Below are positions 1 through 7,679 of a stretch of DNA of 42,214 bases, piece by piece. Each line of letters begins with the position of its first letter. Position 1 is the stretch's first letter. Origin of the DNA: an uncultured Alphaproteobacteria bacterium. GTDB lineage: Bacteria; Pseudomonadota; Alphaproteobacteria; HIMB59; GCA-002718135. The stretch covers positions 1-42,214 of the forward strand of contig CACJRM010000009.1 of the NCBI GenBank assembly GCA_902595805.1. The letters are read 5' to 3'. Under the pieces are notes generated by a model, which saw nothing but the letters and a program-made list of their open reading frames with translations, ran no database searches and was not told where the DNA came from. The translations under genes and the position numbers were made by a program.

Positions 1-232
1 AGGAAATGTAATACTTGAAGCATTGGCTAGTGGAACACCAATTGCTGCATATCCAGTAACCGGGCCCATAGATGTGTTAACAGATGAAAAGATTAACACT
101 TTAGATAATAACTTGTTACAATCAGTTAAGAAGGCACTTAAAGTAAAAAGAGTTGATTGTAGAAATTTTACTCTTAAATTAACTTGGGACAAATGTGTGA
201 ATGAATTTTTAGAATTTATGGTAAAAGTTTAG
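1..232 (+). CDS. Agt-like GT4 glycosyltransferase, C-terminal fragment (cut by window edge)
   Basis: Only the last ~77 codons are present; the reading frame is open from base 2 and the 5' part lies outside the window. The visible part is the end of a GT-B fold family 4 glycosyltransferase: GNVILEALASGTP followed by AAYPVTGPID, the nucleotide-sugar binding end of the C-terminal domain. It matches the tail of the glycosyltransferase at 4689-5684 at roughly two residues in three, and nearly everywhere in the first 23 residues, so the two are paralogues. By analogy with that copy it probably glycosylates diacylglycerol. The aquaporin gene follows 20 bp later in the same direction. Whether another plcP precedes it cannot be seen. 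Confidence 0.85.
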   Translation, partial: GNVILEALASGTPIAAYPVTGPIDVLTDEKINTLDNNLLQSVKKALKVKRVDCRNFTLKLTWDKCVNEFLEFMVKV

Positions 233-252
233 TTATTTAGGGTAATTTTATA

Positions 253-909
253 GTGACATTTTCTTTAAGACAAAAAATACTAGCAGAATTTATCGGGACA
301 TATTTTCTTGTACTAACAGTTGTAGGTAGTGGAATTATGGGAGAGTTAATGTCAAATGACCTTGGTATAATATTACTAGGAAACACTATCGCAACAGGTG
401 CCATTTTATATGTAATTATTTCTATGTTTATTAATATCTCAGGAGCGTACTTTAATCCTGCTGTTGTATTAAGTGATATTATCAAAAAAAATATTCCTAT
501 TAATTACGGAATAATTTTTATTTTTACTCAGATTATTGCTGGTATATTTGGTTGTTTAACTGCAAATTGGTATTTTGAATATCCTATAATTGAATGGTCA
601 CTCAATGAAAGAGTTGGGGTATTTAAATTCTTTTCAGAAATAATTGCAACTGTTGGATTATTATTAACTATTTTTATATTAAAAGAGGTAAACAAGGAAA
701 GAATAGCTATTGGTGTAGCTCTATTTATTACCGCAGGATATTGGTTTACTTCATCAACAAGTTTTGCAAATCCAGCAGTAACTATAGGAAGAATGTTTAC
801 AGATAGCTTTAGTGGGATAAGTCCATCAAGTGTTCTAGGTTTTATTTTAGCTCAGATTATTGGTGCTCTTATTGCTACAGTTATTGTTAGATTGTTTTTT
901 AAAAATTAG
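253..909 (+). CDS. MIP-family channel (aquaporin; possible AqpS-like arsenite/solute channel)
   Basis: A 218-residue inner-membrane channel of the major intrinsic protein family. Both signature NPA boxes are intact: FNPAVV at residues 67-72 and ANPAVT at 172-177, each after a hydrophobic half-helix, in the usual two-repeat six-helix layout. Start is GTG at 253, with an AGGG-rich stretch about 10 bases upstream. Some alphaproteobacteria replace the arsenite efflux pump by an aquaporin (AqpS in Sinorhizobium) working with ArsC; an arsC lies 7 kb away here, so a role in arsenite exit is plausible, but water or glycerol transport is equally possible. It lies 20 bp after a glycosyltransferase and ends convergently against ppx, overlapping by 4 bp. 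Confidence 0.85.
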   Translation: MTFSLRQKILAEFIGTYFLVLTVVGSGIMGELMSNDLGIILLGNTIATGAILYVIISMFINISGAYFNPAVVLSDIIKKNIPINYGIIFIFTQIIAGIFGCLTANWYFEYPIIEWSLNERVGVFKFFSEIIATVGLLLTIFILKEVNKERIAIGVALFITAGYWFTSSTSFANPAVTIGRMFTDSFSGISPSSVLGFILAQIIGALIATVIVRLFFKN

Positions 910-1811
910 TTCAACATATTGTACAAGTAGCCTTCACGGATTCCATATCTTACAAAAATAATATTTTTAATGTTATAAAATGAAGCAAGGCTAAATAAAA
1001 TATATGTAGATAATTTTAATTTATCTAATCGATTGGGTTGGACAACATTCAATTTTTGAATTTGTTTTTTTTCCATAGAGTATAATTTGTGATAAAATAT
1101 TTCTAACTCTGAAAATGGTATCATGTACCCATGTAATTTATTTTTCTTGATTCCATTTAGGTGCAAATGAAGTTTTGCAAGATTGCGCCACATGCCTCCA
1201 ATAACATAAATATTTCCTACGTTTTTAGAAAATTTAAGAGATTGGTTTTTAAATTTAGAAAATAAAAAATTATCAAATTTAATTTTAGTAGTTTTGTACA
1301 TATCAGATTCACTTCTTAAGATGCCAATTTTTAAACTTTTAGTTTCAAGTATGTTTTCATTTTTTATAGTACTAAGTTCTAAACTTCCACCTCCCAAGTC
1401 AGCAACTAAACCGATTGGATTTTTTATTGAACTAATTACACCTAGGGATCCGCATTTAGCCTCATTTTTTGGTGAGAGCACTTCTACTCTAACTGACTTT
1501 TTTTTCTTGAAGGGTTCAATAATTTCTTTTCCATTTATTGTTTCACGAATTGCGGCCGTTGCAATTATATGAATATCTGAGGACTCATAATCTTTTGCAA
1601 TCTTAATATATTCTTCTAAGCATTTTATAGCTTCTTTTATTTTTATCGATGGGAGTTTACCTGTTTTAATATTTTCACCTAATTTTAAGAATTCTCTTTT
1701 TTGATAAAGTATTGGAAAAGGATGAATAGCTTGCGCGTATATAACTAGTCTAAATGTATTAGAGCCTAGATCAATCACTGTTATGGGATTTTTATTTTTC
1801 TTTTTAGCCAT
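906..1811 (-). CDS. Ppx/GppA-type exopolyphosphatase / pppGpp phosphatase
   Basis: A 301-residue member of the ASKHA-fold Ppx/GppA family. The N-terminal phosphate-binding loop is VIDLGSNTFRL (residues 12-22), followed by ATAAIRE with the catalytic-region glutamate, and the second loop DLGGGSLEL near 138-146. At ~300 residues it is the two-domain core, lacking the C-terminal HD-like extension of E. coli Ppx; short forms occur as either polyphosphatase or guanosine-pentaphosphatase. It is divergent from sixA and ppk1, which favours a role in polyphosphate turnover. The gene starts at ATG 1811, only 32 bp from the sixA start, so the promoters must overlap. Confidence 0.85.
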   Translation of the reverse strand: MAKKKNKNPITVIDLGSNTFRLVIYAQAIHPFPILYQKREFLKLGENIKTGKLPSIKIKEAIKCLEEYIKIAKDYESSDIHIIATAAIRETINGKEIIEPFKKKKSVRVEVLSPKNEAKCGSLGVISSIKNPIGLVADLGGGSLELSTIKNENILETKSLKIGILRSESDMYKTTKIKFDNFLFSKFKNQSLKFSKNVGNIYVIGGMWRNLAKLHLHLNGIKKNKLHGYMIPFSELEIFYHKLYSMEKKQIQKLNVVQPNRLDKLKLSTYILFSLASFYNIKNIIFVRYGIREGYLYNMLN

Positions 1812-1843
1812 GGAAATGTATACATCTAAAGTATTAAACTCGA

Positions 1844-2302
1844 ATGCTACAAGTCTATTTATTACGTCACGCCAAATCTAGTTGGGATAATTTAGAACTT
1901 GATGACATTGATAGGCCGCTGAATAAAAGAGGTATGAGAAACGCAAAACAATTTTCTAAAATATTAGATAAAAAAAAATTTCAAATTAATCAGATAATAT
2001 GTTCTCCTTCTAAAAGAACAACTAGCACATATGATATAATTTCTAATTCATTTGATCGCTCAGTAAAATTTACAATTGATAACGATATTTATGAATGCCC
2101 ACCAAATATACTTGTAAGAAAAATTAAAAAATTAAAAAAAAATACTCTTATCATTGGACACAACCCTAGTTTGATAGAATCAATTAATATTTTATGTAAT
2201 TCAAATATTGAACATTTTCCAACCTGTGCTTTTGCTATAATATCCTTTAAAAATAGCTGGACTATTGATAAAATTTTAAAACCAAAAAATAAAAATTATT
2301 AA
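1844..2302 (+). CDS. sixA: SixA-type phosphohistidine phosphatase (histidine phosphatase superfamily)
   Basis: A 152-residue cytoplasmic histidine phosphatase. The nucleophile motif LLRHAKSSWD puts the catalytic His at residue 9 (RHAKSS is typical of the SixA subgroup rather than phosphoglycerate mutases), and the second conserved His is in IIGHNPSL (H106). SixA in E. coli dephosphorylates phosphohistidine proteins of phosphotransfer and nitrogen-PTS systems. Here it is the first gene of a likely two-gene transcript with ppk1 (60 bp gap), divergent from ppx. Substrate in this organism is unknown; the polyphosphate neighbourhood is the only clue. Confidence 0.8.
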   Translation: MLQVYLLRHAKSSWDNLELDDIDRPLNKRGMRNAKQFSKILDKKKFQINQIICSPSKRTTSTYDIISNSFDRSVKFTIDNDIYECPPNILVRKIKKLKKNTLIIGHNPSLIESINILCNSNIEHFPTCAFAIISFKNSWTIDKILKPKNKNY

Positions 2303-2362
2303 AGAAATATGAATTTTTTATGAACATGTTTTTTTTATACCTAAAAAATATAAAAAAAAATT

Positions 2363-4462
2363 ATGTTAAAAAAAAATACCACTTATAACTATGCAAACAG
2401 GGAATTGTCTTGGCTAAAATTCAATGAAAGAGTCTTAAGTCAGACATCTGATAGTAAAATTCCACTTTTAGAAAGGGTTAGATTTTTATCAATAGCATTC
2501 TCTAATTTAGATGAATTTTTTATGGTTAGAGTAGCAGGATTGAATGTTCAAAAATTTTCACGAAATAAAAGTTTTGATGGATTAACACCACAACAACAAC
2601 TCAAGCTGATAGATAAAGAAACATCGAAGATGATTTCAAATATAAAATCAATATGGATAGATTTACTAAGAGAGCTTTCAGAAAACAAAATCCATATAGA
2701 TGTAGAAAAAACACTGAAAACAAAAGATAAAACATTTATTAAAAATTATTTAGAAGAAAATAATTTGGGAGTTTTAACGCCAATTATTATTGATCCATCT
2801 CACCCATTTCCTTTTATACCAAATAAAGAAACAACCTTAGTATGTCGTTTAATAAATAATAAAAAAACTTTTTATGGAATACTGAGAGTGCCAGAGGGAT
2901 TAGAAAAATTTATTAAATTACCTGGTAAAAAAACACGTTTTGTATCTATGGAGACAGCCCTACTTATTTCTCTAAAAGAAATTTTCCAGTGTGATAGGGT
3001 TTTGGATAAAGGTGTTTTTAGACCAATTAGGAATAGTGAATTAGAATTAGGTGGTGAGGGAGAAGATTTATTTTTAGTATTTCAAAAAGCTATTTTTGAG
3101 AGAAGAAGACAAGAGGTAATAAGAATTGATTTTGATGAAAGTATATCTAGTCACTTAATTAAATTCATAAATAAAAAACTTAACTATAAGGATGTAAATA
3201 CATATAAACTGCCAATACCCGTTAATCTTTCGAGTATAGAGTCAATTTTTTTGAAAGATTTTAAAAAATTATTTTTTCCAAAATTTAAGGTACGATTTCC
3301 TGAAAGAATTAAAGATTTTAAAAATGATTATTTTAAAGCTATAGCAAATAAAGATATTGTTATTCATCACCCTTTTGAATCTTTTGAAGTAGTGACTCAG
3401 TTTATTGATCAAGCTGCAGATGACCCAAAAGTCTTATCAATAAAACATACTTTATACCGAACTACTGATGACTCACCAATAGAAGCAAGTTTAGTTAGAG
3501 CAGCACAAAAAGGAAAATTAGTAACTGTCATTATAGAGTTGCAAGCACGTTTTGATGAAGAGCGTAACTTAAAATGGGCAAAAGAATTAGAATTAGCTGG
3601 AGCGCAAGTTGTTTTTGGCAATATTGATATGAAAACTCATGCAAAAATTACACTTGTAACAAGGAAGCAAATGAATTCTGTTGTAAATTACGCACATTAT
3701 GGAACAGGTAATTATCACCCAAGAAATGCAAGAGTTTATATGGATTTATCTTACTTCACCTGTGACAAAACATTAACAAATGATGCTGCAAAAATGTTTA
3801 ATTATTTAACTAGTTATTCAGAACCAACCACAATAAAAAAAATAGTATATTCTCCAATAACTGCAAGAAACAAACTAAATGAACTAATTAGAAATGAAAT
3901 TACAAATGCTGGAAAAAATAAACCATCTGGAATAGTATGTAAGTGTAATTCTCTTGTTGATAAACAAATTATTGATGAATTTTATAAAGCATCTCAAAAA
4001 AATGTAAAAATTGAATTGTTGATAAGAGGAATTTGCTCTCTAATACCTGGTAAAGAAAATCTATCGGAAAATATAGTTGTTAAAAGTATAATTGGTCGTT
4101 TTTTAGAACATACGAGAATATATTGTTTTTATAACGGTCATAAATTCCCTCATAGAAAAAATATCTTGTTTATTTCTTCTGCCGATTTAATGCAAAGAAA
4201 TCTAGATAGGCGGGTTGAAACATTCATCCCTATTGAAAATGAAACTGTACATGAACAAATATTAAATCAGATCTTAATTGCCAGTATGGCAGATAATACA
4301 AATTCTTGGCAAATGTTGAGTAATGGCAATTATCAGAAAAAAGAAATATCAAGCAAAGAAAAAAAATTTTCCTCTCACAATTTTTTTATCAAAAATCCAA
4401 GCTTGTCTGGGAGGGGTTCAGCAAAACTCAAATCTAGAGCTAAGTCTAATTTAAAAATTTGA
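2363..4462 (+). CDS. ppk1: Polyphosphate kinase 1
   Basis: A 699-residue protein of normal PPK1 length that polymerises the gamma phosphate of ATP into polyphosphate. The N-terminal domain opens with NRELSWLKFNERVL; the catalytic PLD-like domains carry LSIKHTLYRT and the phosphohistidine segment DMKTHAKITLV (His426), and the second His lies in FLEHTRIYCF (His583). The tail, about 40 residues rich in Lys and Ser, is poorly conserved. Start ATG at 2363 follows a long A-rich run. With ppx and sixA beside it and Pit and PlcP within 6 kb, it belongs to a phosphate storage and stress neighbourhood. It ends just before the duplicated hairpin block. Confidence 0.95.
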   Translation: MLKKNTTYNYANRELSWLKFNERVLSQTSDSKIPLLERVRFLSIAFSNLDEFFMVRVAGLNVQKFSRNKSFDGLTPQQQLKLIDKETSKMISNIKSIWIDLLRELSENKIHIDVEKTLKTKDKTFIKNYLEENNLGVLTPIIIDPSHPFPFIPNKETTLVCRLINNKKTFYGILRVPEGLEKFIKLPGKKTRFVSMETALLISLKEIFQCDRVLDKGVFRPIRNSELELGGEGEDLFLVFQKAIFERRRQEVIRIDFDESISSHLIKFINKKLNYKDVNTYKLPIPVNLSSIESIFLKDFKKLFFPKFKVRFPERIKDFKNDYFKAIANKDIVIHHPFESFEVVTQFIDQAADDPKVLSIKHTLYRTTDDSPIEASLVRAAQKGKLVTVIIELQARFDEERNLKWAKELELAGAQVVFGNIDMKTHAKITLVTRKQMNSVVNYAHYGTGNYHPRNARVYMDLSYFTCDKTLTNDAAKMFNYLTSYSEPTTIKKIVYSPITARNKLNELIRNEITNAGKNKPSGIVCKCNSLVDKQIIDEFYKASQKNVKIELLIRGICSLIPGKENLSENIVVKSIIGRFLEHTRIYCFYNGHKFPHRKNILFISSADLMQRNLDRRVETFIPIENETVHEQILNQILIASMADNTNSWQMLSNGNYQKKEISSKEKKFSSHNFFIKNPSLSGRGSAKLKSRAKSNLKI

Positions 4463-4517
4463 AAATAGAATTTAATCCCACTCACAACAATTGGACATAG
4501 CAGGAAGAAATAATATT

Positions 4518-4622
4518 GTGAGTGGTAAAGAATATTTAAATTTTATTTTTTACAGACGTGTTAATAAAATATTAAGTTTTTATAAATTAAACTTATTTTT
4601 AAATTTATTAGTTTTCAAATAA
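4518..4622 (+). CDS. Candidate 34-residue small ORF behind a start-occluding hairpin
   Basis: GTG at 4518 sits in the 3' arm of the 10-bp stem described at 4472-4667, and a Shine-Dalgarno-like AGGAAG lies in the hairpin loop ten bases upstream. The encoded peptide begins MSGKEYLNFIFYRRV and continues hydrophobic and basic to a TAA at 4620. The counterpart in the second copy (7531) starts identically but stops after 13 codons. Substitutions between copies fall in all codon positions, so there is no clear sign of selection on the protein. It may be a small membrane peptide, a leader peptide, or chance. Confidence 0.25.
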   Translation: MSGKEYLNFIFYRRVNKILSFYKLNLFLNLLVFK

Positions 4623-4664
4623 ATTTTTTAGTTCTTTCAATTTAATAAAAATTAAGTCTCTTAC
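4608..4664 (-). pseudogene. Remnant of arsC 3' end (18 codons plus stop)
   Basis: Read on the minus strand, this segment encodes VRDLIFIKLKELKNLFEN followed by TAA. This equals the C-terminus of the arsenate reductase at 7621-8040 at 16 of 18 positions. Upstream in the same frame a TAA is met two codons later and similarity ends, so no functional gene remains. It is part of the 196-bp duplicated block and records an event that carried the end of arsC to a position behind agt. Confidence 0.75.
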
Positions 4665-4688
4665 TTTTTAGTAACTATAATTTTAAAA

Positions 4689-5684
4689 TTAATTTTTTGC
4701 ATTTACAATATTTGATAGAAATTGATTTGCACATTTATCCCAAGTAAATTGCATTGCAAATTTTCTACAATCATTTCTATCAATCTTTAAAGCTTTTTTA
4801 AGTGATTTTTCAATATTGTTATCAAGGGTGTCAATTAATGAGTTTTTTAAAATATCTATAGGACCTGTTACTGGATATGCTGCCACCGGTGTGCCAGAGG
4901 CTAAAGACTCTAAAATTACATTTCCAAATGTATCTGTTTTAGATGGGAATACCAAGGCTTCAGCATTTGCATAATATTTTGCTAAGTCTTGACCTTTTTT
5001 CATGCCTACAAAAGAAACGTAAGGATATTTCTGTTGTAATCGTTGTTTTTCTGGACCATCTCCAACAACAATTTTATCCATTTTGGTTTTAATTTCTAGG
5101 AATGCTTCAATATTTTTTTCTAGAGCAACTCTACCGATGTAAACAATGTACTTTTTCATTCCTTTTCTTCTTTTTAAAGGATGAAATAATTCAGTATTAA
5201 CACCTCTTGACCAAATTTTAAGATTTTGAAATTGATATTTCGTTAATTCGTCACGCATAGATACTGTTGGGACCAATACATTGCATGCATTTTTATGAAA
5301 ATTTTTTAAAAATGAATACCCAATTATTTTTGGTATCATTATTCTTTGCTCTAAATATTCTGGAAATCTCGTATGAAAAGAGGTTGTATATCTCAACTTA
5401 TTATTCTCACAAAATTTTTTCCCCGCTATTCCAACTGGTCCTTCAGTAGCGATATGTATAAAATCTGGATCAAAATTATTAAAAAAATTTTCTGTTATTT
5501 TTTTTGTATTAATTGCTAGTTTTATTTCTTTATACCAGGGATAGCTAAAATTAGTAAACATCATTGGGTGAAGTATGTCTATTTCGTTCTTTTCTTTTAA
5601 AAATGGATTAATATGTTGGTATGTATTTACCACACCATTAACTTGGGGAAGCCAAGCATCGGTAATGATTGCTAATTTTTTCAC
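4689..5684 (-). CDS. agt: GT4 glycosyltransferase, Agt-type (diacylglycerol glycosyltransferase of lipid remodelling)
   Basis: A 331-residue GT-B fold glycosyltransferase. The N-terminal domain opens with ITDAWLPQVNGVV, typical of GT4 enzymes that glycosylate lipids; the C-terminal domain has VVGDGPE and then FPSKTDTFGNVILESLASG, where the usual first Glu of the EX7E pair is Asp. In alphaproteobacteria, Agt placed next to PlcP adds glucose or glucuronate to diacylglycerol during phosphate starvation. Start is GTG at 5684, overlapping the plcP stop by 4 bp, so the two are translationally coupled. A paralogue tail lies at the left edge of the window. SqdX or a mannosyltransferase would be alternatives; the plcP neighbour decides. 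Confidence 0.82.
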   Translation of the reverse strand: MKKLAIITDAWLPQVNGVVNTYQHINPFLKEKNEIDILHPMMFTNFSYPWYKEIKLAINTKKITENFFNNFDPDFIHIATEGPVGIAGKKFCENNKLRYTTSFHTRFPEYLEQRIMIPKIIGYSFLKNFHKNACNVLVPTVSMRDELTKYQFQNLKIWSRGVNTELFHPLKRRKGMKKYIVYIGRVALEKNIEAFLEIKTKMDKIVVGDGPEKQRLQQKYPYVSFVGMKKGQDLAKYYANAEALVFPSKTDTFGNVILESLASGTPVAAYPVTGPIDILKNSLIDTLDNNIEKSLKKALKIDRNDCRKFAMQFTWDKCANQFLSNIVNAKN

Positions 5685-6487
5685 ACTGCTACACTTTCTG
5701 GTATTTTGTTATATTTGTTGTGAAAAATTTTTTCTCTTTCAATCGACCAGTCAATAAGAGATAATTGTCCCTCTTTATTTTCCACTAGCGCAGAACAACT
5801 CTCAACCCAATCACCATCATTGCAATATAACACTCCATTTAATTTTTTTATAACGGGCTTATGAATATGGCCGCAAACAACAACATCGGCATTTACTCTT
5901 TTAGCACTATCAGATACGGCAAACTCAAAGTTAGAAATAAAATTCGTGGCTCTTTTTGTTTGATGTTTGAGAAATTGAGATAATGACCAATAAGATAAAC
6001 CTAGTTTTCTTCTGACAAAATTTAGATTGTTATTCAACTTTAATATAAATTCGTATAGGGATGACCCAATACTTGCCAGCCATTTAGCGTTTAATATAAC
6101 TGCATCAAATTCATCACCATGTAAAACAAGGGCTTTTCTCCCATCAGCTAATTTGTGTGTAAACTTATTTTTTATTGATATATTCCCTAGTGAAAAACTT
6201 GTGTAACTTTTTACAAGTTCGTCATGATTACCTGGGATAAATATTACTTTTGTGCCTTTTCTTGCTTTACGCAAAATCTTCTGGATAATGTCATTATGAG
6301 TTTGATGCCAATAAATTTTTTTTTTCATTCTCCATGCATCAATAATATCGCCAACTAAAAATAAATATTTTGAATCTGTTGATCTCAAAAATTCAAGAAG
6401 CATTTCACTCTTGCTATTTTCTGTTCCAAGATGAAGATCAGATATCCATATAGTTCTATAATATGAAACTGATTGCTGATCTTTCAT
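5681..6487 (-). CDS. plcP: PlcP-type metallophosphoesterase (phospholipase C of phosphate-stress lipid remodelling)
   Basis: A 268-residue calcineurin-like phosphoesterase with all metal-binding blocks: SDLHLGT (D17, H19), GDIIDAW (D47), GNHDE (N87, H88), HGDEFD (H123) and CGHIHKP near 220. The spacing and the SDLHLGT...LLEFL opening resemble the PlcP branch, related to LpxH, that removes phosphorylated head groups from phosphatidylethanolamine and phosphatidylglycerol to leave diacylglycerol. The following gene is an Agt-type glycosyltransferase, the standard PlcP partner, and an acyltransferase lies upstream. A UDP-diacylglucosamine hydrolase (LpxH) is the annotation it would often receive, but the context argues against that. 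Confidence 0.85.
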   Translation of the reverse strand: MKDQQSVSYYRTIWISDLHLGTENSKSEMLLEFLRSTDSKYLFLVGDIIDAWRMKKKIYWHQTHNDIIQKILRKARKGTKVIFIPGNHDELVKSYTSFSLGNISIKNKFTHKLADGRKALVLHGDEFDAVILNAKWLASIGSSLYEFILKLNNNLNFVRRKLGLSYWSLSQFLKHQTKRATNFISNFEFAVSDSAKRVNADVVVCGHIHKPVIKKLNGVLYCNDGDWVESCSALVENKEGQLSLIDWSIEREKIFHNKYNKIPESVAV

Positions 6488-6540
6488 TTTATTAATAAAT
6501 AATAGAAAGAATTTGTTAAAATTTTATTTCAATTACATTA

Positions 6541-6590
6541 ACTAAATTTATTTTTTTACAGAAGTATTAATTAAATATTGAGTTTTTATT
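6541..6590. repeat. Partial third copy of the duplicated AT-rich segment
   Basis: The sequence around TTTTACAGAAGTATTAATTA and AATATTGAGTTTTTAT here matches the parts of copies A and B at about 4538-4585 and 7547-7594 (TTTTACAGA, then TTAATA...AATATTA, then GTTTTTAT). It includes the last codons and stop of the acyltransferase gene and the gap before plcP. No hairpin precedes this copy. AT-rich sequence can mimic similarity, so confidence is moderate. Confidence 0.5.
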
Positions 6591-7409
6591 ACTTGGATCT
6601 AAACTATAGGTATTTTCTCTTAAAAATTTTGTAATCTCAATAAGATTGCCGATTTCTTTTATGGTTTCAAAGGGTATTCTTTGTCCAATATGAACATCAA
6701 TTTTTGTTCCCATTCTTCTTTTAAGTTCATATATCATTAAAGAATATCGAAAGATTTGGCCAAGTTTATCTGCAACATGAAAAAGTTCACTATTTTGTCC
6801 TTCAAAAAAAATTGGGAGGACAGGTGATTGAGTTTTCATTATTATTTTTGAAGTAAATTGTTTCCATTCACGATCTATTGCTTTGATTCCTTTTTTTAAT
6901 TTTGGTTTCGTTGAAACTGATCCTGATGGAAAAATGATTAGTGTCCCATTATTTCTTAAGTGTTCTTCGCATTCTTTACGTGCAGCGATATTATTTATTA
7001 AAGCATTTCTATTTTTTGAAAAATCAAGAGGAATAATTTTATTCTTAATAAGATCTGCTCCTTGTAAAACTTTATGCGTAATAATTTTGTAATCTTGTCT
7101 AATTTTACTAATTAAAGAGCATATTGTAAGACCATCAGCTATTCCAAATGCATGGTTAGCGATTACTACAAGTTTGCCATTTTTAGGAATATTACTTTTA
7201 GAATGATAATGTGTCTGAACACGGAGACCTAATCTTTCAATTGCATCATGCCAAAAATTCTCTGGAGGTAAATTTTCTCTTAAATAATCCTCATACAACT
7301 TACGTAACTTAATTTTACCCGTTCCCAATTCGGTTAATTGAATAATAATTTTTCCAACAGGATTAACTTCGGAGTTAGAAAAGGTAAGCGCTGGTTTATT
7401 AATTTTCAT
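6567..7409 (-). CDS. PlsC/OlsA-like lysophospholipid acyltransferase
   Basis: A 280-residue 1-acylglycerol-3-phosphate O-acyltransferase family protein. The catalytic block is NHAFGIADG (H86, D92), i.e. the HX5D variant typical of the OlsA-like branch (usually NHPFG-x2-DG), and the second block is IIFPSGSVST near 157-166. It lacks clear transmembrane segments. It is the first gene of an operon with plcP and agt, 80 bp upstream of plcP, so it likely works in membrane lipid turnover: re-acylation of lyso-lipids or ornithine-lipid formation. No olsB is present to support the latter. A TAACA direct repeat at 7440-7455 lies 31 bases upstream of the ATG. Confidence 0.8.
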   Translation of the reverse strand: MKINKPALTFSNSEVNPVGKIIIQLTELGTGKIKLRKLYEDYLRENLPPENFWHDAIERLGLRVQTHYHSKSNIPKNGKLVVIANHAFGIADGLTICSLISKIRQDYKIITHKVLQGADLIKNKIIPLDFSKNRNALINNIAARKECEEHLRNNGTLIIFPSGSVSTKPKLKKGIKAIDREWKQFTSKIIMKTQSPVLPIFFEGQNSELFHVADKLGQIFRYSLMIYELKRRMGTKIDVHIGQRIPFETIKEIGNLIEITKFLRENTYSLDPSNKNSIFN

Positions 7410-7439
7410 AAAATTTACTTTAAATTCTTAATTTTATAA

Positions 7440-7455
7440 TGTTAAACAATTGTTA
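7440..7455. promoter_or_regulatory. Pho-box-like direct repeat upstream of acyltransferase-plcP-agt
   Basis: TGTTA occurs at 7440 and again at 7451, a period of 11 bp, giving TGTTAAACAATTGTTA on the plus strand; read toward the operon it is TAACA twice. PhoB-family regulators bind 11-bp-period direct repeats (TGTCA twice). A similar pair lies before the Pit operon at 8334, at a comparable distance from the start codon and in the same orientation relative to the gene. In the plus direction the TGTTA orientation points at the hairpin of copy B. Confidence 0.4.
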
Positions 7456-7483
7456 AAGTACTCGAAAAAGGAGAAATAAAAAA

Positions 7484-7679
7484 TTAATCCCACTCACAAT
7501 TATTGGTAATTAGCAGGAGGAAATAATACAGTGAGTGGTAAGAAGCATTTAAATTTTATTGTTTACAGATAGATTAATGGAATATTAAATTTTTATAAAT
7601 TTAATTAATTTTTAACTTCATTAATTCTCAAATAAATTTTTTAGTTCTTTCAATTTATCAAAAATTGAATCTCTTACTT
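7484..7679. repeat. Duplicated intergenic block, copy B (hairpin + small ORF + arsC 3' end)
   Basis: This is the counterpart of 4472-4667. The stem here is 8 bp, CCACTCAC (7490-7497) with GTGAGTGG (7531-7538); the loop keeps AGCAGGAGGAAATAATA. The last ~59 bp are the true 3' end of arsC, so this is likely the source copy. On the arsC strand the stem is followed by GATTAATTTTTTATTT, so the same hairpin might act as the arsC terminator, though a loop above 30 bases is long for that. Confidence 0.85.
7531..7572 (+). CDS. Candidate 13-residue leader ORF in hairpin copy B
   Basis: GTG at 7531 is preceded by a good Shine-Dalgarno AGGAGG ten bases upstream, inside the hairpin loop, and the GTG itself lies in the closing stem. 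It encodes MSGKKHLNFIVYR and stops at TAG; the frame would continue INGILNFYKFN after that stop, matching copy A. So this is either a short leader peptide or a decayed copy of the 34-residue ORF at 4518. Its start lies about 75 bases downstream of the second TGTTA of the 7440 repeat. Confidence 0.2.
   Translation: MSGKKHLNFIVYR

Larger units (their letters stand above)
4472..4667. repeat. Duplicated intergenic block, copy A (hairpin + small ORF + arsC 3' tail)
   Basis: About 196 bp that match 7484-7679 along their whole length, with few or no net indels; by eye about four bases in five agree. The block holds a perfect 10-bp stem, CCACTCACAA (4478-4487) with TTGTGAGTGG (4516-4525), around a 28-base loop containing AGCAGGAAGAAATAATA. 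It then has an AT-rich stretch and finally the reverse complement of the last codons of arsC. It fills the gap between the convergent ppk1 and agt genes, so copy A is probably the derived copy, because the arsC part is truncated here. Confidence 0.85.

Noticed and set aside
5681..6487. LpxH (UDP-2,3-diacylglucosamine hydrolase)
   Set aside because: The fold is the same, but coupling to an Agt-type glycosyltransferase and an acyltransferase in a phosphate neighbourhood fits PlcP better.
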